DNA of 64,000 bases, from positions 4,224,252 through 4,288,251 of the forward strand of contig NC_067207.1 in the NCBI RefSeq assembly GCF_026262505.1, read 5' to 3'. A program made the translations under genes and the position numbers. Under the pieces are notes generated by a model that was not told the origin of the DNA, made no database searches, and worked only from the letters and a program-made list of their open reading frames with translations. Shown here piece after piece: positions 31,096 to 40,099 of the stretch (position 1 is its first letter; each line of letters begins with the position of its first letter). This DNA comes from Trichomonas vaginalis G3. Lineage: Eukaryota; Parabasalia; Trichomonadida; Trichomonadidae.

Positions 31096-31944
31096 ATGCT
31101 TTCAATAGAAAAAGAAAATTCAAGAGTTGCTACAACTAAACCATTAGATGAACTTTTTACCAATGTCGGTCAAAAGTTTGAGACAGAGACCGTAAAGCAT
31201 GAAGGCTATCGTTTTGACTACCCATTGAGATGGCTAAGAGACCCATCCGTCACAAAAGCTGTTGGCTTTCGTAGAATGAAGTTCATTTCAGAAGCCATAC
31301 ATGGTTTCCCATTTACGGTCGGTTTTGAAGTTCGATACTATAACAAAGAAAAACGTACGTATGAGAAATTTGTACAGGGAAAACTTTTACAAGTTAGTTT
31401 GCTTGTAAACTTAGAAACAACTCTTCAAGCTTTTCAAGAAAAAATAAACGATATCTATCTCGAATATGCAAAACAGTACAACATTGACGAAGGAGAGTAC
31501 CATCTCGATATTTTATATGACAGGAAAAATGCAACTGTTAAAATCAATAGAATAGAAGACCTTGGAGAAGACGTTTATATTTCTACAAAATATAACAACT
31601 TGGCATGGTATAGGTTTTTGAGGATGTTAAATCAGCCTGCAGAATATCCAGTACACCCGAACTTTTATGAAGTCGAAAACCCTAATGGAACATATGAAAA
31701 TGTTTTCGACCAAGATGCTATTATAGTTCATGCTTCATTTTCTGGTGCACAAAACTCTTTTTTATGCTTGGCAAATGACTTTTACGAAAAACCTACAAAG
31801 CTATATGAACCACCGAGTGGAAGTATTTCAGACTTTCAAGTATGGTTTACAACAGATGGAAGAAAGAGAATAGTTCCATTATACCATGCGTTTTACTTAG
31901 AACTTAGTTTCATATACAACTACTATCGAACGGTAAAAATATAA
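31096..31944 (+). CDS. Maverick 1: conserved 282-residue protein, paralogue B
   Basis: Reads whole. Paralogue of the minus-strand gene at 25,985-26,845: shared KPLDELFTNVG, YRFDYPLRWLRDPS and FQVWFTTDG landmarks and the same C-terminal LELSFIYNYY. It is divergently placed next to the fibre gene. The equivalent part of Maverick 2 lies outside the window. Function unknown; a vertex or fibre-base protein is a guess from position. Confidence 0.65.
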   Translation: MLSIEKENSRVATTKPLDELFTNVGQKFETETVKHEGYRFDYPLRWLRDPSVTKAVGFRRMKFISEAIHGFPFTVGFEVRYYNKEKRTYEKFVQGKLLQVSLLVNLETTLQAFQEKINDIYLEYAKQYNIDEGEYHLDILYDRKNATVKINRIEDLGEDVYISTKYNNLAWYRFLRMLNQPAEYPVHPNFYEVENPNGTYENVFDQDAIIVHASFSGAQNSFLCLANDFYEKPTKLYEPPSGSISDFQVWFTTDGRKRIVPLYHAFYLELSFIYNYYRTVKI

Positions 31945-31948
31945 TCTT

Positions 31949-32191
31949 TTAATACGGTTGAGGTGTTGGATTTGGTTGCCAACTAGACTGTGGTGCAGGT
32001 TCAGGCTGTTGTATAACAGGAGCTTGTTCTTCTGGTTCAGGGTCTTTAGGTATAATACCAACGAACTGACCTACTCTTTTACCAATATTTTTGACTCCGT
32101 TCCAAATTCCTCTTCCGACAGATTTTATTCCATTCCATATACCTCTTCCAACATTTCGAAAGAAGTTTCCTATTCTTCCAAAGAAACCCAT
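31949..32191 (-). CDS. Maverick 1: 80-residue cationic amphipathic protein
   Basis: Reads whole. MGFFGRIGNFFRNVGRGIWN continues into a repeated GRGIWNGIK/VGRGIWNGVK helix, strongly amphipathic and cationic, then a Pro/Gln/Glu-rich tail. It looks like a membrane-disrupting peptide. The Gly2 is a possible myristoylation site, as in the 133-residue protein at 28,394-28,795. Likely an entry or penetration protein; analogy only. Confidence 0.6.
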   Translation of the reverse strand: MGFFGRIGNFFRNVGRGIWNGIKSVGRGIWNGVKNIGKRVGQFVGIIPKDPEPEEQAPVIQQPEPAPQSSWQPNPTPQPY

Positions 32192-32209
32192 TTTACTATA
32201 TGTAAAAAT

Positions 32210-32572
32210 CTAATGTCCGCCTAGTCTCTTACGTTTCCTTCTGAGTTCCATTGCATTCTTTAACTGGAGCTCATACATTCTATTTCTCCTCTGGTAGAAA
32301 ACATACTCTGGGTCAACTCCTGTGTTCGCGTCATCTGCATAGAGTTGTTTATATCCCACTTCAGGGTTTGTATAAAACTCTTTCCATCTCATATTTGCAT
32401 ACCATGGTGGCAAACCTAACGCAGCGTCATTTGACATGGCAGTTTGCATTTGTACATCTGTTGGCACTTGACCATAGTTTGCCATTGCAGTTTGTATTCT
32501 AACTTCATTTGGAATATTCTCTGGGTTTGGTTGTCCAGGTTGCTGTGCATTCGCTAAGTTCTGTGCGTCCAT
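32210..32572 (-). CDS. Maverick 1: 120-residue protein with internal repeat
   Basis: Reads whole. Two copies of an NEV/TDVQ-IQTAM-ANYG type segment in the first half, and a basic C-terminus (ELRRKRKRLGGH). The di-Gly ending resembles protease or ubiquitin-like processing sites, but no protease is seen in the element. Function unknown. Confidence 0.55.
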   Translation of the reverse strand: MDAQNLANAQQPGQPNPENIPNEVRIQTAMANYGQVPTDVQMQTAMSNDAALGLPPWYANMRWKEFYTNPEVGYKQLYADDANTGVDPEYVFYQRRNRMYELQLKNAMELRRKRKRLGGH

Positions 32573-32595
32573 TTAATATTAGATAAAAATATCTC

Positions 32596-32727
32596 TTACG
32601 AGTACATATGCTGAACATTTGCAGGCAGTGGTTCATCTTCATATTCTCTATATCTTTCTGCCACGTCAAATAAGTAAATGACACAATGGAAAAAACCTAA
32701 AACAAGTAGTCCTATTTCAAACCACAT
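32596..32727 (-). CDS. Maverick 1: 43-residue single-pass membrane protein
   Basis: MWFEIGLLVLGFFHCVIYLF forms a clear N-terminal membrane helix, followed by a short acidic tail ending HMYS. The start codon overlaps the last 16 bases of the methyltransferase gene, typical of compact viral gene arrays. Small membrane proteins of this kind are common in virophages and Polinton-like viruses. Function unknown. Confidence 0.55.
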   Translation of the reverse strand: MWFEIGLLVLGFFHCVIYLFDVAERYREYEDEPLPANVQHMYS

Positions 32728-33530
32728 TTAGTTACCAATAAAATTTCTTTGTTGTGACACTTTTTCCGGTTTATAGGACCTCTCTCATATTCTATCTTAT
32801 CATATCTAAACTCATAGTCATGTATATCCTCTAACCATCTCATAACGGTTTCCAAACCACTTTTATCGGATGTAAAGTAAAAGCATGGATGGTTATGTAA
32901 AACGTCTAAAGTTTCTAAAGAGTCTCTCAAAGTCCAGTCTACTTGATATTGAAAATCATATGTGTTATAGAACGGCGGGTCTACTATAAAGAAAACATTT
33001 TCCTTGTTTTTATATTTTTCATACAACTCTGTCCAATGACATCTCACAAACTCTATACCCTCAGTATATTTTTCTATGTTCTCTTTGAAAACCTTTGTAT
33101 AGTTAAGATATAAAACGTTTGACATAAGTGTTTCAATGTCATGAACTCTTATAGAACCACTATACAATAGTCTAGAAGATATACTATCCCAGTCAATATA
33201 CTCTGCTTTTTTCAAAACCTCTCTGACAGTATTTTTCTTATCTAATGGTATACGTTCCATCTTACCTATAGGTATCTTTTCTTTTAACTCTTTCAATATT
33301 TTGTTTGTGTCTGGTATATGTTTGAGACGGTTCATATAGTTGTCGAAGTCATTGCATATAATCTTTGAGTCAGGAAATACAGTATGGCACAAGTGGGATA
33401 TATAGAAACTTCCACCGAACAAATCTACAAATGTTAGACCATTCGGTAGTTTCTTAAGTTCTCTCAATAGAATATCTTTACATCTACTCTTATTTCCAAA
33501 GAAGGGTAACGGTGGTTTTGTAAAATTCAT
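32712..33530 (-). CDS. Maverick 1: D12-class N6-adenine DNA methyltransferase
   Basis: 272 residues, reads whole. PFFGNKSR near the N-terminus, motif I FVDLFGGS (SAM binding), a late DPPF catalytic motif (VDPPFYNT) and a C-terminal target-recognition part fit the Dam/M.DpnIIA (MethyltransfD12) family. Likely methylates adenine in a short site in element or host DNA; the site cannot be read from the sequence. It is the last gene before the right terminal repeat, and a copy of its tail lies at the left end (10,333-10,548). Confidence 0.85.
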   Translation of the reverse strand: MNFTKPPLPFFGNKSRCKDILLRELKKLPNGLTFVDLFGGSFYISHLCHTVFPDSKIICNDFDNYMNRLKHIPDTNKILKELKEKIPIGKMERIPLDKKNTVREVLKKAEYIDWDSISSRLLYSGSIRVHDIETLMSNVLYLNYTKVFKENIEKYTEGIEFVRCHWTELYEKYKNKENVFFIVDPPFYNTYDFQYQVDWTLRDSLETLDVLHNHPCFYFTSDKSGLETVMRWLEDIHDYEFRYDKIEYERGPINRKKCHNKEILLVTKCGLK

Positions 33531-33573
33531 TTATATATAATAATAAAAATGTTTTTTCCTGAAAAGTGACAGA

Positions 33574-33640
33574 AAAGTGACAAAACATCTTCGGGGCTAG
33601 AGGGCACGAAGTGCCTGGAAGCCCCAATACTTTTTTTTTT
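33574..33640 (-). repeat. Maverick 1 right terminal inverted repeat
   Basis: Ends in ten T residues; the hairpin at 33,593-33,625 matches the left terminal hairpin, including the GGCAC/GTGCC inner stem. Confidence 0.9.
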
Positions 33641-33645
33641 ACAAT
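33641..33645. repeat. Maverick 1 target-site duplication, right (ACAAT)
   Basis: Direct copy of 10,053-10,057, immediately after the terminal T-run. Confidence 0.9.
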
Positions 33646-34622
33646 TTATAATTTTCATTTGTCCTATGAATTTGATTAGCTTCATTTAAAGAAATTTAAT
33701 TATTTGTATTTATTTTTCGTTAACATACGGAAATAAATGAGATTGTTAGAAATAAATATGCAGATAATGATGACAATTTTAAATATTTCTAATGGTTGTA
33801 GATATAATTGATTTAAGCGTTAATTCTCCAAAGTTAGCATTATTATATCTTAATATATGAATTAAAAAGAAGATTAGGCTGTTTATGCCTTTATATATTA
33901 GATTTTGAGTGATAGTTAATGATGAGGAAGCCAAAATTGAATAATTGAGAGAGTTATCCATTCATCATTTATCTTCTTCATCATGCAACATCACTCAAAA
34001 TGTTATATATAAAGTCATAAACAACATGTTTTACATCAAAATTCATATTTCGATTAATAAATTTTTATTGATTTTATTCATATATTAACACATAAATCAT
34101 TTATACCGAACATGAATAGAAGTATAGTGATATAATAATCTTTATTTAACATTAATTTCTAATAATTTCATATATTTCTGTTAGAAAATAAATGAAAATT
34201 ATAAATTATGATGTAAAACGTTAATCATGCCTTTATGTATCATGTTTTGAGTGATGTTTCATGAAGAAGAAAAAAAATTGAATTATTGAGAAAGTTATCC
34301 ATTCATCATTTCAAAGTTTTGTATTAATTGAGATGTTTACAAAATGATTTATTAGAAATCAACGTATTTCATTTTGATTGATTTTATTAAAGTGATCGAA
34401 TATGATATAGAGATGTCATTTTTATGAACTTTGGTTGAAAATTGTTGATGGGATTCAAAATTGACAAAGACGATTGGCCGGATAATTGTTATAGAAAAAA
34501 ATTTTTTATCGTGTATGAAAATAAAACATATAAATCGTTTGTATGTTGTGTGTTATATCTATGTAAAAATCATATTTTCATTCAATTGATATTCATTCAA
34601 AAAATTTTAGTCACATCATCTT

Positions 34623-34628
34623 TCATTT
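34623..34628 (+). promoter_or_regulatory. Initiator of RibD copy 2
   Basis: TCATTT with the presumed +1 A at 34,625, 11 bases before the ATG at 34,636. The same arrangement is present at 40,913-40,918 and, on the minus strand, upstream of copies 1 and 3. Confidence 0.6.
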
Positions 34629-34635
34629 TTCAACA

Positions 34636-35352
34636 ATGAGTTTCGATAAACCATTCGTCAACATTCACTCACTGATCTCACTGAACGGCAAGATGGTTGG
34701 TCCATATTGGAACACAGAAAACGGCAAAGCATCTATGAGTGACTATGAGTGGACATCAGCAAGCTACAATATCGATGCATGGCTTTGGGGAAGGAAGACA
34801 TTCGACGCAGTCCTCCCATCGACAGAGAACCCACCTGTCAATCCTGACGAAAAAGAATGCCCAGATGGCGACTACTACGCTGTCACAGATGCGAAAGCAT
34901 ACGTCGTCGGAATCGATCCATCAGGAAAGCTCCCATGGGACAGAAACACGATCAAGTTCAACGAGCGCCCTGAAGCACACGTGATCGAGATTTTGACTGA
35001 GAAGGCGTCACCGCAGTACAAGAACTTGCTCAGAAGACTCAACGTTTCTTACATCGTCGCAGGCAAGGAAGACGTCGACTGGAAGACAGTCATGTCAAAG
35101 CTTAAGAAAGACTTCCACATCAACGTCCTCTCAGTCGAAGGCGGAGGAATGATCAACTGGAGCGTTTTGAAAGCTAAGATCGTTGATGAAGTCAGCCTCC
35201 TATTGTCTGCAACAGCAGACGCAACGAACAGCGTTTCGCTATTCGAAGCAAATCCCTATATGATGAACACTGACCCTGTAGAATTCACACCCAAATCGAT
35301 AGAGAAGATAAACTCGAACGGAATATGGATAAAATACACTCCAAAATACTAA
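34636..35352 (+). CDS. RibD C-terminal domain protein, copy 2
   Basis: 238 residues, identical to copy 1 except for Glu instead of Lys at residue 72. All landmarks (ISLNGK, GRKTFD, VEGGG) are kept. Downstream it runs into the 5' end of the BspA copy in the same orientation rather than into a BspA 3' end, which marks a recombination junction. Confidence 0.85.
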   Translation: MSFDKPFVNIHSLISLNGKMVGPYWNTENGKASMSDYEWTSASYNIDAWLWGRKTFDAVLPSTENPPVNPDEKECPDGDYYAVTDAKAYVVGIDPSGKLPWDRNTIKFNERPEAHVIEILTEKASPQYKNLLRRLNVSYIVAGKEDVDWKTVMSKLKKDFHINVLSVEGGGMINWSVLKAKIVDEVSLLLSATADATNSVSLFEANPYMMNTDPVEFTPKSIEKINSNGIWIKYTPKY

Positions 35353-36100
35353 TGAATATAAATAAAATTATCATTTTCTTTTTTAATTTACTCACATAAT
35401 TTTAAAAATAAGGTTAATATCAAAAGCGGTTGTTTTGAATATTCTTTTTCAAAAATTTGGTTGTTAATGAAACCTATGGGAATAATAACAGAATCTTATT
35501 GTCGGTTAAAGATGTTACAAATTTTGTTCTTCATGTTGATTGTGAAACCATTTATGGTACTTCAGAGAAAGAAGTTTGTACCGAATATGCTTTCAAAGAA
35601 AGCGCAAATACATTATCATCTATTACATTTCCGAAAGGATCAAAGCTTACAACAATCGGTGATTGTGCATTCTCACAATGTTCAAAATTACCCTCAATTG
35701 ATTTTTCCAATTGCGAATTATTGACTGTTATTGGGATATATGCATTTGCAAATTGCATTAGTTTATCAAATGTTATCCTTCCATCCAATTTGGAGATAAT
35801 TCCAACAAAATGTTTTATTTCTTGTTCCATCAAATCCATAAATATCCCGAATAAAGTTAAGATAATTGGTGAAAGTAGTTCTGCATACAATTGGCAACTA
35901 AAATCAGTTACAATTACAGATTATTCTGACTTACAAAAAATCGAAGCTGGCTCATTTTATGGAGCTATCATAGAGACAATATTTATTCCAAAAGGTGTTT
36001 CATCCTTAGCTGGAAATGCTTTTGAAACTTCTAAAACATTAAGAACGATTGTTGGAAATCCATCAAATCCATACTATTCTATAATGGATGGAGTTTTGTA

Positions 36101-37270
36101 TGTAATGCATGAAAAATAGCGTGACTTCACTTTTGACAGTTTACAAATGTAAAGTGTTGCATCCTTAAAAACTTGGAAATATATACATTCATGAATTATC
36201 TTGTATATTAATTGAAAATCCATAAAACCCTAACAATATTTTTTCTTAAAAAAAACTATAAAATTATAAATAAAATTAATCGTTAAATAAAAATATTTGA
36301 TATTAGAATTTTATTGGAAAAATAAAAAACTTAATATTTTAAAGAAATACTTAAATACTTGAATGTTTTAACTTTTACATTATCATATAGACTCTCAAAT
36401 TATTGATTGGAAACGGTTTGAGGGTTATCAATTTAAAAAAATTGTGAGTTTTTTAGATTTTTGGCAATGTTAAACGGTTAATTTTTTCTCAAAAAAAATT
36501 ATTTCGAATTTCCGAAATTTTTGACATTTTGGCTGAGAACTATGGTCTGCGAGGTACATAGATAGAATCAGTACCTCGCAGACTATAGTTCTCTATATGG
36601 CGCCGAAAATTTTTGGTGAAATGTCGTCGCATTTCACCAAAAATTTTCGGCGCCATAGGAAGAATTGGAGGGTGTGAGATACTATTACATGCTATAGTAC
36701 TCACACCCTCCAACTCCCAATCAAAATCGCATAAAATTTGCTACTTATCTTCAGATTACCTCCCATTATAAAATATATCATTGCTATCTCATCGTCCTAT
36801 ACTTCCACCCTATTGTATTTAAAAATATAAAATTTTTTGATAATATATTTTTATATCTTGAATTTTCAAACAATATATTCACAGATAATATAATGGGAAA
36901 TCTATCTCAACCTAGCCTTAAAGTACCAAACTCCTGCTTGCATTCTCACTCACAAATATTAAACATCCATCTCCACAAAACTAAATTCTTCACAATTTTT
37001 TTAAAATTGAGAACATAAAAAACGTATGCATTCAATAATTTAAGATACTAACAAATATTAAAAACTTCAAAATATCAGATATTAACGTTTTTCAATTAAA
37101 AAAATATCATTTTGCTTTTCAATTCGAACATAAATCTTAAATATTTTTAATTAATATCTGATTTACAGCATTATTATCCATTTATAAATCTGACAAATAA
37201 ATGACAAAACCATCAGAAACAATGTCAGTTTTTGTCAAAAGTGAAGTCACGCTATTTTTCATGCACAACA
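36101..37270. mobile_element. 1.17-kb non-autonomous inverted-repeat DNA element
   Basis: Terminal inverted repeats of about 38 bp (36,101-36,138 and 37,233-37,270) of the form TGTWRTGCATGAAAAATAGC followed by GTGACTTCACTTTTGACA. There is no coding capacity inside. Three strong hairpins in a row lie in the middle. No target duplication is seen; instead about 160 bp of the host gene are missing, so the insertion was imprecise or followed by deletion. The superfamily is not recognised. Confidence 0.75.
36535..36713. repeat. Three consecutive hairpins inside the 1.17-kb element
   Basis: Hairpin 1, 36,535-36,593: 23-bp arms with one mismatch (GAGAACTATGGTCTGCGAGG). Hairpin 2, 36,597-36,656: perfect 27-bp arms around TCGTCG, starting ATGGCGCCGAAAATTTTTGG. 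Hairpin 3, 36,665-36,713: about 20-bp arms (TTGGAGGGTGTGAG) with a one-base offset. Confidence 0.85.
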
Positions 37271-39023
37271 GCTTTCGCAAAAACACAGCTCAAATCAGTA
37301 ATCATTCCTGATTCTGTTACATTTATGAGCAATGGTGTATTTTCCAGATGCTATCATTTGAATGAAATTACAATTGGTTCTGGAATATCAGCCATTCCTG
37401 TATACGCATTTAATATAGCAAATATTACAAGTATTACAATACCAGAGAATGTTATATCTGTTGGAGCACATGCGTTTGAAGGATGTCCATATTTGAAAGA
37501 TGTTATATTACCTTCTAAAATATCAAATCTAGGAGGTTCGTGTTTCCCAACGAGTGTAAACATCACATTCCCAAGTACTGCAAAACTTTCTATCGATGAT
37601 CAGAAGATTTTGTATAATCTCGATAAAACTATATTGATTATGTGTCTTGAAAAACTGACTTCATATGTTATACCTAGTAGTGTTGAGACCATTCGAGCAG
37701 AAGCGTTCAAATCGATGAAAGATCTCACAAAGATTGAATTTCGATCAGGTTCTACACTTAAAACTATCGAATCACTAACATTTTCTGAATGCATAAAGCT
37801 TTCATCTATTGAGATTCCTAACTCAATTAGTTATTTTGGTGAGAGTGCATTTTCATCATGCACATCTCTCAAATCAGTTTTCTTTGGCAGCAAACTGACG
37901 CGGATTTCAACGAGATGTTTCGAAAACTGTGTCAATCTCGAGATTATTAGTTTCAGTCGATGTGATGGTAGTGCAACAATTGATTCATACTCGTTCAGTG
38001 GTTGTTCACACCTCAAAACATTTACATTGAGCGAAGGCATTGTTAGTATTGACATGCGGTGTTTCAATGATTGTATCTTGCTAGAGAGTATCAATATTCC
38101 ATCAACTCTTAAATATATTGGTATTTATGCTTTCTCTAACACAAAGATATCCACTGTCACATTTGCATCACACAGTTCAATGGTCAATCTTAGTCAGTAC
38201 TCATTCAGCCAGTGCACTTCTCTTCGAGAAATTGTTAACATGCCAGACAGTATCATGAACATTGGCTCAAACTCCTTTGAGTCTTCCAAGATATCATCTT
38301 TTACTGTTCCTATTTCTACAGAAACTATAGATAACTATGCATTCCGTAGGTGCTCTTTAATGGAGACATTCACAATTCCACCAAGATGCTCTCTCAAGAA
38401 AATAGGTAACTTTATTTTCGAAGGATGCGTATCGCTGAGCAAGATTGAATGTGTTGACAGCGATTTCTTTGTTATCGACAATGGTGCCCTCTTTGACAAG
38501 AACAGGAGCAAGTTAATCTGCTTCCCTCCAGCTTCATTAATTAAATTCTTTTGTTTCTCACAGAATGTCCGAACTATTTCATCGAGTGCATTCTACGGCT
38601 GCAAGCGACTTGTTGGAATCATGATCCCAGATGACTCCATTGAAAGCATTGGGCATTCTGCTTTTGCATACTGCACATCCCTCAAGTACATTAATATTCC
38701 TATCTGCGTGAAGAGTATTGATCAGTCAGTCTTTACCGGATGCACGAATCTTAACTGCGGTGTTACTGTTGAGAATCAGAACATATCATTCAAGCAATCT
38801 CTTGTTGAAACAAGCGGCCTTAGTCCCACATCTATGAAAGACTGTGGTTTGATTACATGCAAGAATGCTAATACTTATAGACCTGTCAAAAATTCTTATC
38901 TTTATGTATTTATTTTAATGTAGATCTATTTCATACATACATCTTAAAAAGTTATATGGCCGCAAAACAACAATTCTTAAGTGAGTAAATTAAAAAAGAA
39001 AATGATAATTTTATTTATATTCA

Positions 39024-39740
39024 TTAGTATTTTGGAGTGTATTTTATCCATATTCCGTTCGAGTTTATCTTCTCTATCGATTTGGGTGTGAATTCTACAG
39101 GGTCAGTGTTCATCATATAGGGATTTGCTTCGAATAGCGAAACGCTGTTCGTTGCGTCTGCTGTTGCAGACAATAGGAGGCTGACTTCATCAACGATCTT
39201 AGCTTTCAAAACGCTCCAGTTGATCATTCCTCCGCCTTCGACTGAGAGGACGTTGATGTGGAAGTCTTTCTTAAGCTTTGACATGACTGTCTTCCAGTCG
39301 ACGTCTTCCTTGCCTGCGACGATGTAAGAAACGTTGAGTCTTCTGAGCAAGTTCTTGTACTGCGGTGACGCCTTCTCAGTCAAAATCTCGATCACGTGTG
39401 CTTCAGGGCGCTCGTTGAACTTGATCGTGTTTCTGTCCCATGGGAGCTTTCCTGATGGATCGATTCCGACGACGTATGCTTTCGCATCTGTGACAGCGTA
39501 GTAGTCGCCATCTGGGCATTCTTTTTTGTCAGGATTGACAGGTGGGTTCTCTGTCGATGGGAGGACTGCGTCGAATGTCTTCCTTCCCCAAAGCCATGCA
39601 TCGATATTGTAGCTTGCTGATGTCCACTCATAGTCACTCATAGATGCTTTGCCGTTTTCTGTGTTCCAATATGGACCAACCATCTTGCCGTTCAGTGAGA
39701 TCAGTGAGTGAATGTTGACGAATGGTTTATCGAAACTCAT
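39024..39740 (-). CDS. RibD C-terminal domain protein, copy 3
   Basis: 238 residues, same protein as copy 1 (Lys at residue 72), uninterrupted. Reads away from the 500-bp centre towards the 3' end of the broken BspA copy, which it meets tail to tail with about 100 bases between stop codons. Confidence 0.85.
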   Translation of the reverse strand: MSFDKPFVNIHSLISLNGKMVGPYWNTENGKASMSDYEWTSASYNIDAWLWGRKTFDAVLPSTENPPVNPDKKECPDGDYYAVTDAKAYVVGIDPSGKLPWDRNTIKFNERPEAHVIEILTEKASPQYKNLLRRLNVSYIVAGKEDVDWKTVMSKLKKDFHINVLSVEGGGMINWSVLKAKIVDEVSLLLSATADATNSVSLFEANPYMMNTDPVEFTPKSIEKINSNGIWIKYTPKY

Positions 39741-40099
39741 TGTTGAAAAATGAAAGATGATGTGACTAAAATTTTTTGAATGAATATCAATTGAATGAAA
39801 ATATGATTTTTACATAGATATAACATACAACATACAAACGATTTATATGTTTTATTTTCATACACGATATAATTTTTTATTTTATTTTATTTTTCTTTTT
39901 CTTTTTATTTTTCTTTGACAATTATTCAGCCAATCGTCTTTGTCAATTTTGAATCCCATCAACAATTTTTCAGTCGAAGTTCATGAAAATGATATGTATA
40001 TATCATATTCGATCACTTTGATAAAATCAATCAAAATGAAATACGTTGATTTCTGATAAATCATTTTGTAAACATCTCAATTAATACAAAACTTTGAAA

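Larger units (their letters stand above)
10058..33640 (+). mobile_element. Maverick/Polinton element 1, complete end to end, broken
   Basis: 23.6 kb with inverted termini of about 65 bp. Each end is a run of A (T at the right) followed by a GTAGTGGGGC-type start and a hairpin ending CTAGCCCCGAAGATGTT. It is flanked by a perfect 5-bp duplication. Recognised parts: major capsid protein, probable penton, SF3 helicase, packaging ATPase, KilA-N proteins, integrase, phage-type fibre, adenine methyltransferase, HNH endonuclease. No DNA polymerase B or adenain-type protease was found. It is a fossil: roughly two to three dozen reading-frame breaks, mostly in the left half, while most right-arm genes still read whole. 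Perfect target duplication and near-identical flanks argue for a young insertion. Confidence 0.92.
33641..35395. repeat. Right half of fold-back unit 1
   Basis: Continues the unit interrupted by Maverick 1: the rest of the 500-bp centre (to 33,968), then a second, related ~340-bp palindrome-ended element found only here (33,969-34,308; ends in CATCATTT and AAGTTATCCATTCATCAT), then the shared RibD upstream region and RibD copy 2. It stops at ACTCAC (35,395), where BspA 5' sequence begins. Confidence 0.8.
35457..38923 (+). pseudogene. BspA-like leucine-rich repeat gene, broken by an inserted element
   Basis: 35,457-36,100 carries the N-terminal repeats and 37,271-38,923 the rest; both match the minus-strand copy at 41,744-44,197. 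The repeats are the TpLRR type (about 23 residues, e.g. LTSxxIPxSVxxIGxxAFxxC). A 1.17-kb inverted-repeat element sits between the two parts and replaces about 160 bases of coding sequence, so the gene cannot make the normal protein. No in-frame ATG is visible at the 5' end: the frame follows a TGA, and the first codons are TTG GTT GTT. BspA-like proteins in this organism are surface or secreted adhesin candidates. Confidence 0.85.

Noticed and set aside
33779-33961. 60-codon frame in the fold-back centre (also 40,106-40,288)
   Set aside because: AT-driven frame inside a small non-coding repeat; the two copies are identical only because the repeat is duplicated.
34636-35352. RibD gene as Maverick cargo
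   Set aside because: It lies outside the target duplication, is present beside the empty site as well, and uses the host-type initiator.
37354-38094. Antisense frames within the BspA copies (also 42,573-43,313 and 43,764-44,102)
   Set aside because: They are complements of repeated leucine-rich repeat coding and have no features of their own.
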